In this document: piece by piece, positions 1-9,876 of the stretch
How the letters are laid out: every line of letters starts with the position of its first letter
Numbering within the stretch: the stretch's first letter is position 1
Assembly (NCBI GenBank): GCA_963822595.1
Contig: CAWGIG010000005.1
Span: forward strand, 1-64,000
DNA length: 64,000 bases
Direction: 5' to 3'
Source: CAVRUH01 sp963822595
Lineage (GTDB): Bacteria > Chlamydiota > Chlamydiia > Chlamydiales > Waddliaceae
Position numbers and translations under genes: made by a program
The notes under the pieces: model-generated
Database searches by the model: none
Told to the model about the DNA's origin: nothing
Seen by the model: only the letters and a program-made list of their open reading frames with translations

Positions 1-1475
1 CTCTACATCGGATGCACAGTAGCACATATCGCACTCACACGACTTTGTAGGGTAACATCGAAAGGCCTTGCGGATCTTCAACTGCAGCACGGGGCACCCT
101 AGACATAACTTTCTTGCGAACTGAACGTGTATGGGGGACAACGGACCTCTCGCGTGACCGTTACAGGATATTCGGTGTAGCAACTGCAGGTACTTTTGTT
201 ATAGTTATCTCCCGAGCTCTTATACTGGTTTGAGAGATGGTAGGTAGGCCGACCGTACTCGTCTCGTAGGCAGCCTTTACCAATCGCCTCTCCCACTTAG
301 TTTCATTCTTTGACTCTTGCTGGTATAGTAAAGTTTCATCAACGTCCTTCCATTCCCAACCCGCATCATAAACCGTTACAGGCACCTTCTGCCACGTGAA
401 ATCTTCGAAGTTGACCCAGGTTGTTTGGTTGTTGTTACGTAATTATCTCCGCCATGTCAGCCTTTCTCGCTGATCAACAATATTGTATTGCCTTTGTCCA
501 TGTCTATCCGGCTCGCCCGTACTTACGCTACACTTTGTTTTCCAAGGATTATAGCCGTTCGCTCTGTCTCCCATGAGGATTATGACAGCTATGAAGACAT
601 ACACTGAAAAAAGTTAAGGCGTTGGTCGTCGATTAGTTTGCTGGAAAATCGAAGGAGGTCGTCGGCGCCAGACAGATACTTACTGAACTTCTCATTTTTT
701 CGCTTCTCAAAAGCGACCTTTTCGGTATTCACTGTACCATATCGATTCCATATATTTATTAGTGCACTCAACGCAGCGACAATGAAAGCAACAGCCTGCT
801 TCATTACCTTTGAAACATTCTCTACAAAGTGACTCTAATGTCTCTTACCCTTTTTGTAGGGGTGAGTTATCGATGCCGGAGTTGGTGGTCAGCATGGCAG
901 AGACGTCTTGTATACCCTGCATTTACCGGAGGCGGCCTGATTATCGATTTGTTTGATAGTAGGGTCCATAGAGATTGCTAACTCTTGCTGAGCGTGGTCG
1001 TACTTGCTTTGATGCGCGCGAGAAGTTCTTCCCCATCCAGGTATTTCCAAGGGTGTGTCGCCATTGTTCTAGCAGCTCCTCTCTTCTACCAGAGCTATTC
1101 CACTCAATATTCTTGAAAACCGAGTAGTCTTTAGTTCGCAAAGCGTTCCAAAACTCGACGCACAGTGCCATTTCTTTAAGCAGTGAAATTCTTTTTTGAA
1201 GATCTGGAACAACATTTTTAAGTAGACTGGTTCAAAAATAAGACGTTGTCATCATTAAATGTCTTGGTAGATAACGTGCATAATAACGGAATAGAGAAAG
1301 GGCACCGGTTACTGTGTCAACCCTTCCCTGTAACTGCCCTCCACTCATGTTCGGCCAACCCGGTGCCGAGAAGTGGGCCATCGACGCGATCAACTTCAAT
1401 CAGGCATGCAACATCTTCGGTAAGCACCGAAAGTGATAGTACTTGAGACATCCCAGAGACGTTAACTGGTTCCAT
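1..1475 (-). pseudogene. Degraded mirror copy of the cysteine-rich gene
   Basis: On the minus strand this repeats the gene at 2342-3846. The start codon complement lies at 1473-1475 and the 3' end is cut off by the window start. Open frames survive only as fragments (for example 161-385, 589-804 and 941-1171) because of indels. Some indels differ from those in the right arm: the left copy reads in frame where the right does not, near 425-445. That makes it useful for repairing the other copy. It should not be counted as a separate functional gene. Confidence 0.75.
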
Positions 1476-1902
1476 ATTTAAAACTCCAGAAAATATTAAG
1501 AATCAGAATTATATAAAATCAGAATATATTCTGTCAACTGTATTTACTACTTTATCTTTTACTTTTTCAATACTTTATTAGTTATTTTAGTTTTTTGAAG
1601 CATCTAAAACCGTTAGAAATTGCTGTTGTTGCGCTAAATATCTTTTTCTGGGTGGATCTACAAGTATATTTGAATCAAATTCTTCTGTCTTTGGATCTGC
1701 AGCTAATTGAATTCCATTTATTGAAATAACTTAGTGCATTGCAAATAACTTCTGCAACTTCTTCTCACATCCGCCCAGCATCTGTCCGGACTATTAGACC
1801 AAGCATTAATTGATGAATGATTTTGGCGTATTCTGAGACCTCCCGAACAAGATTCAATTTTGCAATTGCTTCTCTATGGAAACAAGACCGATTTCCACAA
1901 TA
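1..1902. repeat. Left arm of a 3.8 kb imperfect palindrome
   Basis: This stretch is the reverse complement of 1913-3793. Position 1 pairs with about 3793, and the arms meet across a 10-base loop at 1903-1912, next to the pair CCACAATA/TATTGTGG. By eye the arms are roughly 90% identical, with many one-base indels as well as substitutions; the left arm is about 20 bases longer. Most likely it is the second strand of a fold-back long read assembled onto the contig end. A true inverted duplication with a decaying copy is the alternative. Confidence 0.9.
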
Positions 1903-2231
1903 TTAAAGTTATTATTGTGGAAATCGGTACTGTAAATACTCCGTGGATAAGCAATTGCAAAATTGAATCTTGTTCGGAGGTCTCAGAATACGCCAAAATC
2001 ATTCATCAATTAATGCTTCGTCTAATAGTCCGGACAGATGAGGCTCCGGATGGAGAAGAAGTTGCAGAAGTTATTTGCAATGCACTAAGCTATTCGATAA
2101 ATGGAATTCGATTAGCTGCAGATCCAAAGACAGAAGAATTTATTTCAAATATACTTGTAGATGCACCTGGAAAAAGATATTTAGCGCAACAACAGCAATT
2201 TCTAACGGTTTTAGATGCTTCAAAAAACTAA
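1860..2231 (+). CDS. C-terminal part of an unrecognised protein, 5' end lost in the palindrome
   Basis: An open frame runs through the palindrome centre to a stop at 2229-2231. Only the part after about 1913 is right-arm sequence; everything before it is the mirrored strand, so the apparent start is an artefact of the fold. The readable tail of roughly 105 residues is soluble-looking and helical, with no signal peptide or membrane segment, and it ends LTVLDASKN. I recognise no family. It lies 110 bases upstream of the cysteine-rich gene on the same strand and could belong to the same operon or be an earlier part of the same locus. Confidence 0.45.
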   Translation: MQLLLYGNKTDFHNIKVIIVEIGTVNTPWISNCKIESCSEVSEYAKIIHQLMLRLIVRTDEAPDGEEVAEVICNALSYSINGIRLAADPKTEEFISNILVDAPGKRYLAQQQQFLTVLDASKN

Positions 2232-3793
2232 AATAACTAATAAAGTATTGAAAAAGTAAAAAATACAGTAGTAAATACGGTAGACAGAATATATTACGAT
2301 TTTATATAATTCTGATTCTAATATTTTCTGGAGTTTTAAATATGGAACCAGTTAACGTCTCTGGGATGTCTCAAGTACTATCACTTTCGGTGCTTACCGA
2401 AGATGTTGCATGCCTGATTGAAGTTGATCGCGTCGATGGCCACTTCTCGGCACCGGGTTGGCCGAACATGAGTGGAGGGCAGTTACAGGGAAGGGTTGAC
2501 ACAGTAACCGGTGCCCTTTCTCTATTCCGTTATTATGCACGTTATCTACCAAGACATTTAATGATGACAACGTCCTATTACGGAACTAGTCTACTTAAAA
2601 ATGTTGTTCCAGATCTTCAAAAAAGAATTTCTCTGCTTAAAGAAATGGCACTGTGCGTCGAGTTTTGGAACGCTTTGCGAACTAAAGACTACTCGGTTTG
2701 GATTACGTGGAATAGCTCTGGTAGAAGAGAGGAGCTGCTAGAACAATGGCGACACACCCTTGGAAATCCTGATAGGGAAGAACTTCTCGCGCGCATCAAA
2801 GTCGAGTACGACCACGCTCAGCAAGAGTTAGCAATCTCTATGGACCCTACTATCAAACAAATCGATAATCAGGCCGCCTCTGTCAAATGCAGGGTATGCA
2901 AGCATCTGCATGCTGACCACCAACCAGCATCGATAACTGACCCTTACAAAAAGATAAGAGACATTAGAATGGCTTGTAGAGAATGTTTCAAAGGTAATGA
3001 AGCAGGCTGTTGCTTTCATTGTCGCTGCGTTGAGTGCACTAATAAATATATGGAATCGATATGGTACAGTGAATCCGAAAAGAGTCGCTTTTGAGAAGCG
3101 AAAAATAGAGGTTCGTAAGTATCTGTCTGACACCGACGACCTCCTTCGAGATAATTTCCGCGAACTAATCGACAACCAACGCCTTAATAAAAACTGCAGT
3201 GTATGTCTTCATAGCTGTCATAATCCTCATGGGAGCCAATCGAACGGCTATAATCCCTGGGAAACAAAGTGTAGCGTAAGTACGGGCGAGCCGGATACGC
3301 ATGGACAAAGGCAATACAATATTGTTGACCGCGAGAAAGATTGTCATGGTGGAGATAATTACGTAACTAACAACCGAAACAACCTGGGTCGACTTCGAAG
3401 ATTTTACGTGGCGGAAGGTGCCTGTAACGGTTTATGACGAGGTTTGGGAATGGAAGGACGTTGATGAAACTTACTATACCACAGAGTCTAAGAATGAAAC
3501 TAAGTGGGAGAGGCGATTGGTAAAGGCTGCCTACGAGACAAGTTCCGGTCGGCCTACCTACCATCTCTCAAACCAGTATAAGAGCTGGGAGACAACTATA
3601 ACAAAAGTACCTGCAGTCTACGCCGATTATCCTGTTACAGTAGCGCGGGAGGTCAGTATCCCTCATACACGTTCAGTTCGCAAGAAAGTTATGTCTAGGG
3701 TGCCCCGTGCTGCAGTTGAAGATCGCAAGGCCTTTCGATGTTACCCTACAAAGTCGTGTGAGTGCGATATGTGCTACTGCATCCGATGTAGAG
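1913..3793. repeat. Right arm of the 3.8 kb palindrome
   Basis: This is the better-preserved arm of the inverted repeat. It keeps longer open frames than the left arm and holds the 3' end of one gene plus a cysteine-rich gene that runs slightly past the arm to 3846. The left copy stops at window position 1, so the palindrome boundary is defined only by the contig end. Confidence 0.9.
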
Positions 3794-3846
3794 CAAATCG
3801 ATTACAGACGGAAGCTTTAACGACTGGTGAGGGGCTCAAAAAATAG
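2342..3846 (+). CDS. Cysteine-rich putative metal-binding protein, frame broken twice
   Basis: The ATG follows a GGAG ribosome-binding site nine bases upstream, so this is organised as a bacterial gene. Three open frames follow one another (to about 3090, about 3380 and 3846). Together they would give a protein of about 500 residues. The middle carries clustered Cys/His: CRVCKHLHADH, then CRECF, CCFHCRCVEC and CSVCLHSCH; another group, CECDMCYCIRC, lies near the C-terminus. Such clusters suggest zinc binding. At both breaks, combining left-arm and right-arm bases restores one continuous frame, reading IWYSEYEKVAFEKRK at the first and TTTETTWVDFEDFTW at the second. The gene is therefore probably intact in the organism. 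I do not recognise the family and no function is claimed. Confidence 0.55.
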
Positions 3847-3852
3847 TGAAAC

Positions 3853-3872
3853 GACCATATTTTATTATGGTC
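3853..3872. terminator. Short hairpin between convergent genes
   Basis: A 7-bp perfect stem, GACCATA/TATGGTC, with a 6-base T-rich loop lies between the stop of the cysteine-rich gene (3846) and the lon stop, which is inside the stem (3865-3867). It could terminate transcription from both sides. The stem is short and A/T-rich, so this is tentative. Confidence 0.35.
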
Positions 3873-6747
3873 TCACAAATGGACAATTCACCAAGGCGTT
3901 TTCCAAGGCATCATAGATGTCATCAATGAGTTTTACCTCAAAGGTGTCGTCTATAAGTTCCGGATACTTCGTCTTCAACTTCCTTAAATCCTTCTCATTT
4001 TCTCGGGGCACTAACGCCAGACGTACTCCCGCCTTCTTTGCTCCGTGAAGCTTGGCATCAAGTCCGCCGATTTTTGTAATGTTACCCGAAAGATCAATTT
4101 CACCGGTCATCGCCACGTCATTCCTTATCGGAATACCGCATAGACGTGAAATAATAGCCGTAGTAATGGCTCCGCCGGCTGAAGGTCCATCTTTTGGAGT
4201 CGATCCCTCAGGACAATGGATATGTAATCCTTCCGGGGGTTCATCTTGAATACGTTTCTTAACATCTTTCGGAATGACATTCCAAGCAACGGTACGTGCC
4301 ACAGACATACTTTCTTGCATGACCTTGCCCTGACTTCCGGTTAGCTGTAGCGCAAGCCTTTCATGAGATAAACTCGAAAGCGCCTGAATAATGGTTAGCC
4401 CCCCAATGCCGGCAGTTGTAGCATACAGTCCATTAATGGTTCCTATGTGAGGTTTTGGAGCAATTTTTTTGAAATCGATTTCAGGCTCATCGCGGAATTT
4501 GATAATACTCGCCTGATCGATTTTATAGGGAAGTTTTACGGAATCCGGTTCCAACAGCCTTTGCAGATTGATTTGTCGCACGATTGAGAAAAGATTTTCT
4601 TTGAGTTTTCTTGCTCCCCCTTCAAAGGTATAGTTTTCTATCAGGAATTTAAGGTCGGCATCTTCGATGTATATTTCACCGGGCTTGAAGCCGCAGGATT
4701 TTAAAATGTCCGGCATCAAATGCTTACCAGTCACCTGTATTTTATCGTGTTGTGAAAGGGGGTCCACCTCAATTATGTGCAGACGATCTTTAAAGACTAG
4801 ATCGAGTTTTGCTTTATCGTTAAAAGATAAAATAAACAGAACTCGAGACAGGTCTATTTTAATTCCTGATAAATATTGATCTTCATGAGCATGGTTCTGA
4901 GTGAAATCTGTTACAGCCGTTAATATTTGCATGATTTCATCTCCGGTAACCTTATCGACCTCATCAATATAAATCACGGGATCCATACACCCTGCCTCTA
5001 TCAACACCTCAACGATACGTCCAATTTTTGCTCCCACATACGTGTAATTGTGACCTAATAAATAGGACCCATCTCTGCGTCCGGCTAATTGGATGAAGAC
5101 TAAAGGTCGATTCAAAGCTTTTGCAATTCCTAAAGAAAAGGTTGTTTTTCCTGTTCCTGGGGGTCCTACGAAAGCAATGCATTCTCCCTTGGATTCTCCG
5201 TTTTGAATCCTTTGACCTCTCCATTCTAAGACTGCCTTCTTGGAATTTTCTTGTCCATAAACAGAAGCATCGAGGTTGCTTTTAAGTTCTTTGAGATGTT
5301 TTTGGATTGCATCGGGGGAAGAGCTGCTGTTAATATCCTCTTCTATATATATCCCAAAAGGGACTGAAAGAAGAGTGTCGAGGTATTTTTGCGCTTTACC
5401 GCTTTCGGAATTGAATTGACTTTTGGCGATACCCACCTTTTCCCTTGCTTTAGCTTTCGTTTGGAGATCCATTTTCGAATAATTGATGCGAGCTTCGTAA
5501 TCTAGCCCATTCACGTCTAGAGTTGGAAGTTTATCAATAGGTTTCTGCATTTTTTCATATTCAAGACCCAACTTTTTTTGAAGAGTATAATGTAAGGAAT
5601 CTCTAACAATTCTCGTGAATTCGGGCACGTCTTTAGCGATTGTTTCATAGAGGGCAATGGCATAGATGTTGCTCTCTTTCATAAGCAAAAGTGCGAGTAC
5701 CCTTGCTTGTTGCGAGGGCGTCAGTAAATTGAATTTTGTGTAAAGAGTGGTTATCGATGAATTGGCTATCGTATTGACTAAGAGATATTCCGCTTCGAGG
5801 TCTTTGATAATTTCGGTCTCTGTTTTGAGAATTAGATCCCTGACAGAATAAAGTTTCAGGTAAGATTTGCGAAAGTGCTCGGGAATTTGGTCGCGTTTAT
5901 CAAACAGGAGGGACATTTTATAATATTTTTGACTCAAACTTGTTAGGGAGTTTTGATAGCAAAGAGGATTTTGTTTAAAGAACCCTTTCACGACAATTAG
6001 CCAACGGTGTCCTAGGTTTGTGCTGTAGGGGATCCTCAATTCCGCTCCATTAAGGGTATCGGTAATCGTGTTATCATTAAAATTAGTAATGTAGGCGAAC
6101 TTTATTTTGTTTTTTTCAAAGGTGCTCTTTTTTTCGATGACTTCTTTTTTTTCACTATTTTGCAATTTAATAAAGCCCCCCAATTCTTCTTCACTTTGGG
6201 TAAAAATTGTGCAACCTGTCGGATTAAAAATACCGTTGTATTCCTCTAATTTCTCCTTTATGGGATCGGATAATATCAAATATTTATCAGCGCCAAGAAT
6301 GGTCTTTAATCCATATTTCAGGGACATACTTCCTGCTCTCATGAAAACTTTTTTTAAGTCTTCTCCCAGCTCGTTTTCATGGGTATGTAGTCCTCCGATA
6401 AAATCATTTTCGGATTTCGTATTGACAAAAGTGTTTCTAGGGATATTTCTCAATTCCAAATGTTTGAGGCTCATGCAGGATTTAATATAATCAAGCTGCA
6501 TCAGAGCAAAGGAATGGTCATCGTAGCCTAGTTGAGAGTAATGCCATTTTGTTTCGATGCTTTCTCCGGTTTTGATGATTCGATTCACGAGTTTCGCGGC
6601 TCTATTTTGGAGATCGCTGACGCTTTGATTTACTTTTTTATCTCCAAGGTTTCTTCTTGCCAGGTAACCTCTTATAGAGTTCTGTATTGTCATAATTGAG
6701 TTGTTATTGATGCTGCCACCAAAAGTGTTTATTGAATGCAAATCCAT
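3865..6747 (-). CDS. lon: ATP-dependent protease Lon with unusual N-terminus
   Basis: Lon degrades misfolded and regulatory proteins in the cytoplasm. The AAA+ domain shows Walker A GPPGTGKTT and Walker B VIYIDEVDKV. The C-terminal protease domain has the serine of DGPSAGG (about residue 856) and the lysine of GGLDAK (about 899), the 43-residue spacing of the Ser-Lys dyad in E. coli Lon. At 960 residues it is longer than the usual 780-830, and its first 450 or so residues are poorly conserved. Residues 21-31 match the calmodulin-binding IQ consensus IQxxxRGxxxR exactly. The ATG has a good AGGAGGT site upstream. The gene is intact. Confidence 0.95.
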   Translation of the reverse strand: MDLHSINTFGGSINNNSIMTIQNSIRGYLARRNLGDKKVNQSVSDLQNRAAKLVNRIIKTGESIETKWHYSQLGYDDHSFALMQLDYIKSCMSLKHLELRNIPRNTFVNTKSENDFIGGLHTHENELGEDLKKVFMRAGSMSLKYGLKTILGADKYLILSDPIKEKLEEYNGIFNPTGCTIFTQSEEELGGFIKLQNSEKKEVIEKKSTFEKNKIKFAYITNFNDNTITDTLNGAELRIPYSTNLGHRWLIVVKGFFKQNPLCYQNSLTSLSQKYYKMSLLFDKRDQIPEHFRKSYLKLYSVRDLILKTETEIIKDLEAEYLLVNTIANSSITTLYTKFNLLTPSQQARVLALLLMKESNIYAIALYETIAKDVPEFTRIVRDSLHYTLQKKLGLEYEKMQKPIDKLPTLDVNGLDYEARINYSKMDLQTKAKAREKVGIAKSQFNSESGKAQKYLDTLLSVPFGIYIEEDINSSSSPDAIQKHLKELKSNLDASVYGQENSKKAVLEWRGQRIQNGESKGECIAFVGPPGTGKTTFSLGIAKALNRPLVFIQLAGRRDGSYLLGHNYTYVGAKIGRIVEVLIEAGCMDPVIYIDEVDKVTGDEIMQILTAVTDFTQNHAHEDQYLSGIKIDLSRVLFILSFNDKAKLDLVFKDRLHIIEVDPLSQHDKIQVTGKHLMPDILKSCGFKPGEIYIEDADLKFLIENYTFEGGARKLKENLFSIVRQINLQRLLEPDSVKLPYKIDQASIIKFRDEPEIDFKKIAPKPHIGTINGLYATTAGIGGLTIIQALSSLSHERLALQLTGSQGKVMQESMSVARTVAWNVIPKDVKKRIQDEPPEGLHIHCPEGSTPKDGPSAGGAITTAIISRLCGIPIRNDVAMTGEIDLSGNITKIGGLDAKLHGAKKAGVRLALVPRENEKDLRKLKTKYPELIDDTFEVKLIDDIYDALENALVNCPFVRP

Positions 6748-6890
6748 GAGATACCTCCTATTAAGGATGTATTCTCACCTGTAAAGAATGAAATTGTATA
6801 TTATCAAGAACAATCACCAAAAAAGGGAGGTTTTATTTGTTATCAAAACGTAAGTTGTTGATTGTGTAGATTATGCTCCAATAAACAATT

Positions 6891-6929
6891 CAACAGGATA
6901 GGCAGGATCGCTTGCGATCCCGCTTATCG
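6891..6929. repeat. Short palindrome related to repeat family A, at the icd 3' end
   Basis: AACAGGATAGGCAGGATCGC is followed directly by a near-complement GCGATCCCGCTTATC, giving a 14-16 bp stem next to the icd stop at 6931. The left half matches the core of the long family A repeats (15583, 32427, 57917). It probably acts as the icd terminator. Confidence 0.6.
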
Positions 6930-6930
6930 T

Positions 6931-8382
6931 TTACTGTTCGTCCTGCGAAAGCGTGTAACCGGGCACTCCATTAAATGTGCATAGATTTTCTGTCTGCACG
7001 AAATCAACTCCGCCTTCTGCAAGCCGAGATAACAAACTTACAATTTGTTCATGACTTATCGGCTTCCCTTTAGTAGCATTCACAAATCTGCAGCGCCAGG
7101 TGTCAATGCAGGAAGTTTCAGGATGCTTCGTAGGCCATACCATCGTCCCGCGGTTTGCTATCATTTTCAACTTTAATCCATCACTCTCAAAAGATTGCAT
7201 GTTTTTTCCCAACTCGTCGGGCGTTCCGGTGAAATCAACAAAAACATCGACGCCTACGGTCTCTTTTTTTTCTGTGGCTTGAATAGAAGCGTCTTTAAAC
7301 TCTGTGAGTTTGGATTGGCTATACTCAATTTCTTTGAAGATCTTTGGTTTCTGGCCTAAACGAGCAATCACAGCCTCAGCAAATTCGGTAGTCCCCACTT
7401 TTTTCTTGCTCGTTCCTTCTTTAAAAATGTCGTAAGTGTGAATCCCATCCTCAAGCGTCTTAAGCCAAGCATTATGAATTTTTGCAGCCTCATCGGTTAA
7501 GCCTAGATGCACCAACATCATGACCGAAGCAAGAATGAGTCCTGAGGGATTCGCAATATCTTGACCCGCCCTGCGCGGCGCTGACCCGTGAATCGCTTCA
7601 AACATAGCTCCCTTAGGTCCGATGTTGGCAGAGCCCGCCAGCCCGACGGAACCCGTAATCTGCGCTGCTACGTCAGATAAAATATCTCCATAAAGATTTG
7701 GCATGACAATCACGTCAAACGTTTCCGGCATGGATGCCAACTTGGCTGCTCCAATGTCAACGATCCAGTGCTCTTTCTCAATATCGGGATATTCCTTGCC
7801 GATAAGATCAAAAATTTTATGGAAGAGCCCATCCGACTTTTTCAGGATGTTGTCTTTTGTGAAGCACGTTACTTTTTTTCTGTGATTGGCTTTAGCATAT
7901 TCGAAGGCATAGCGGACGATTTTTTCGCAGCCGGAATAGGACATAATTTTTAATGCATGCACACAGCCTTGGCTTTGTTGGTATTCAATTCCTGTGTAAA
8001 GATCCTCTTCATTTTCCCTAACGATAACGACATCCATGATCGGATGTTTTGTTATAATGAAAGGATGGTAGGAAATGCAGGGGCGAACGTTAGCGTATAA
8101 TCCTAAGGCAGTTCGGATGGTAACATTTAAACTTTTAAATCCGCCGCCCTGAGGAGTCGTAATGGGCGCTTTCAAAAAAGCTTTCGTTTTTCGAATAGTA
8201 TCCCATGTTTCAGGGGCAATTCCAGCAGATTGGCCTTGAAGATAGACCTTTTCTCCGATCACAACACGGTGTATCTCTAAAGGGGCTTTGGAAGCTTCCA
8301 GGATTTTTAATGTAGCACCCATGATTTCAGGACCGATTCCATCGCCATCGGCTACGGTAATAGGGATCAATTTATTAGTCAT
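6931..8382 (-). CDS. icd: Isocitrate dehydrogenase, long form
   Basis: This enzyme converts isocitrate to 2-oxoglutarate and CO2 in the TCA cycle, usually with NADP. Family motifs are clear: TPQGGGFKSLNVTIR for isocitrate binding, NLYGDILSDVAAQ with the metal-binding aspartates, and EAIHGSAPRRAGQDIANPSG before the cofactor site. At 483 residues it has the extra C-terminal domain of about 140 residues found in the Rickettsia/Thermus type rather than the 416-residue E. coli type. It is read divergently from the sugar isomerase gene. Animal-pathogenic Chlamydia lack this step, so the gene supports an environmental chlamydia with a fuller TCA cycle. Cofactor preference cannot be read from the sequence with confidence. 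Confidence 0.93.
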   Translation of the reverse strand: MTNKLIPITVADGDGIGPEIMGATLKILEASKAPLEIHRVVIGEKVYLQGQSAGIAPETWDTIRKTKAFLKAPITTPQGGGFKSLNVTIRTALGLYANVRPCISYHPFIITKHPIMDVVIVRENEEDLYTGIEYQQSQGCVHALKIMSYSGCEKIVRYAFEYAKANHRKKVTCFTKDNILKKSDGLFHKIFDLIGKEYPDIEKEHWIVDIGAAKLASMPETFDVIVMPNLYGDILSDVAAQITGSVGLAGSANIGPKGAMFEAIHGSAPRRAGQDIANPSGLILASVMMLVHLGLTDEAAKIHNAWLKTLEDGIHTYDIFKEGTSKKKVGTTEFAEAVIARLGQKPKIFKEIEYSQSKLTEFKDASIQATEKKETVGVDVFVDFTGTPDELGKNMQSFESDGLKLKMIANRGTMVWPTKHPETSCIDTWRCRFVNATKGKPISHEQIVSLLSRLAEGGVDFVQTENLCTFNGVPGYTLSQDEQ

Positions 8383-8442
8383 TGGAATACCTCCGTCTTT
8401 TGCCCTTGAGACTAATCATTTTATCAATTAAAATCCATAGGT

Positions 8443-9414
8443 ATGAGCAAACAAATCCTTAAAGAACTTCTGACTAAAGAACAGGAACATTTAAATCATT
8501 TCTTTAATTCTGTCAATTTGGACACTCTTGAAGAGGTGTTTAATATTCTTTACGACTGTAAAGGGATGATCATATTGACAGGAGTAGGAAAAAGCGGTCT
8601 TGTTGCCAAGAAAACGGCTGTTACGATGACTTCCACAGGATCCCGTGCTGTTTTTCTTTCTCCGACAAATGCCCTTCATGGCGACATTGGGATCATTAAT
8701 CCGGAAGATGTCTTTATCATCGTAAGCAAAAGCGGCGAGAGCGATGAAATTCTCAATTTAATACCTTTTGTTCGGAATCGCGGGATAAAAATCATTGCGA
8801 TAGTTTCCAATGGCGATAGCCGACTTGCCCGAGCGGTAGATGTGGCCTTTGTCCTTCCTCATGAGCCTGAGCTTTGCCCTTACGATATGGCGCCTACAAC
8901 TTCCACGACAATGCAAGCCATTATCGGAGATGTCCTTTCTGTTGCTCTCATGGTGTCCAAAGAGTTCACCCTTGAAGAGTATGCCAAATCTCATCCTGCA
9001 GGCAGAATCGGGCGTAGGATGATTGTAAAAGTTTCCGATCTCATGCTGAAAGGAAACGACATCCCTCTTTGCAAGCCTTCAGATAAATTGATTGATACTT
9101 TAGTGGAGTTATCCAACAAAAGATGTGGTTGCGTGCTTGTTGTGGATGACTCAAATGTACTTCAAGGGATATTCACGGATGGAGATTTACGTCGTACTCT
9201 CCAAATGAAGGGCGCTGAAGTTCTCCAGTCAACAATGAAAGAGGTCATGATAAAAACCGCTCGCTTTTGTGGTCCTAACGAACTCGCTTGGAATGCTCAA
9301 AAAAAGATGGAAGCCGATCAAAAACATCCCATCATGGTCCTACCTGTCATCGATGATCAAGAGAAAGTCGTCGGCATCATTAAGATGCATGACATTGTTC
9401 AATCAGGGATTTAG
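8443..9414 (+). CDS. kpsF: Arabinose-5-phosphate isomerase, KpsF/GutQ family
   Basis: The enzyme interconverts ribulose-5-phosphate and arabinose-5-phosphate, the first step toward Kdo for lipopolysaccharide. The N-terminal SIS domain contains LTGVGKSG and the SKSGESDE phosphosugar loop; two CBS domains follow from about residue 205, with GIFTDGDLRR in the first. The length of 323 residues is normal. It starts 60 bases from the divergent icd start, and its 3' end overlaps the convergent gene at 9380 by 35 bases. Confidence 0.92.
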   Translation: MSKQILKELLTKEQEHLNHFFNSVNLDTLEEVFNILYDCKGMIILTGVGKSGLVAKKTAVTMTSTGSRAVFLSPTNALHGDIGIINPEDVFIIVSKSGESDEILNLIPFVRNRGIKIIAIVSNGDSRLARAVDVAFVLPHEPELCPYDMAPTTSTTMQAIIGDVLSVALMVSKEFTLEEYAKSHPAGRIGRRMIVKVSDLMLKGNDIPLCKPSDKLIDTLVELSNKRCGCVLVVDDSNVLQGIFTDGDLRRTLQMKGAEVLQSTMKEVMIKTARFCGPNELAWNAQKKMEADQKHPIMVLPVIDDQEKVVGIIKMHDIVQSGI

Positions 9415-9832
9415 AAGCTCTTTCACTAAAATACGGTAAAAAATATTCTATTCCGTTTGCTTTGATCTTTATCCCATAAAGGCTTTCATCATCGACATAT
9501 TCGCAGGAAATTATCATCGATAAAGGTGTCGTTAAAATTACCTTCCCTTTCCTTCGATAAATAAATAGATCATCGCTAGAAACTATGATCCCATCTGGAT
9601 TTTTTTCGAGGCGAGTCAGTCTTCTATAGGGGAGCATTCCTAAAGTAATTAGTCCCAGTGAAAGGAAAAATAGAGGTAATCCCCATATCGACAAAATTTG
9701 TACGCGTAAAAAAGTTCCGGATAGAAAGAGAATAATGGCTCCCGATCCTCCTAGTAGAGATCCTCGGAAGAGGGCTTTTCGCATCAAATCGGGCTTTATG
9801 GAGGTTCTCAATTTTATAAAGTCTTTATTCAT
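9380..9832 (-). CDS. Small membrane protein of unknown function
   Basis: The protein has 150 residues with two hydrophobic segments near residues 25-42 and 47-67, then a soluble C-terminal part rich in beta-type sequence (residues 75-150). This two-helix-plus-beta layout recalls bacterial PH-like membrane proteins, but no diagnostic motif is visible. It reads convergently into kpsF with a 35-base overlap. The reading frame is well supported by its hydrophobic pattern. Function unknown. Confidence 0.7.
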   Translation of the reverse strand: MNKDFIKLRTSIKPDLMRKALFRGSLLGGSGAIILFLSGTFLRVQILSIWGLPLFFLSLGLITLGMLPYRRLTRLEKNPDGIIVSSDDLFIYRRKGKVILTTPLSMIISCEYVDDESLYGIKIKANGIEYFLPYFSERASKSLIEQCHAS

Positions 9833-9876
9833 TTTTAAGTTGTAAATCTTGTATGGTGAAGAAAAAGGAACTTATC

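Noticed and set aside
99..1446. Several short open frames in the left palindrome arm
   Set aside because: They are fragments or opposite-strand shadows of the gene at 2342-3846 and differ only by indels.
2342..3846. AIG1-type GTPase or related eukaryotic cysteine-rich protein
   Set aside because: The Cys/His spacing recalled such proteins, but there is no GTPase motif and the order of clusters does not match; the resemblance is too weak to name.
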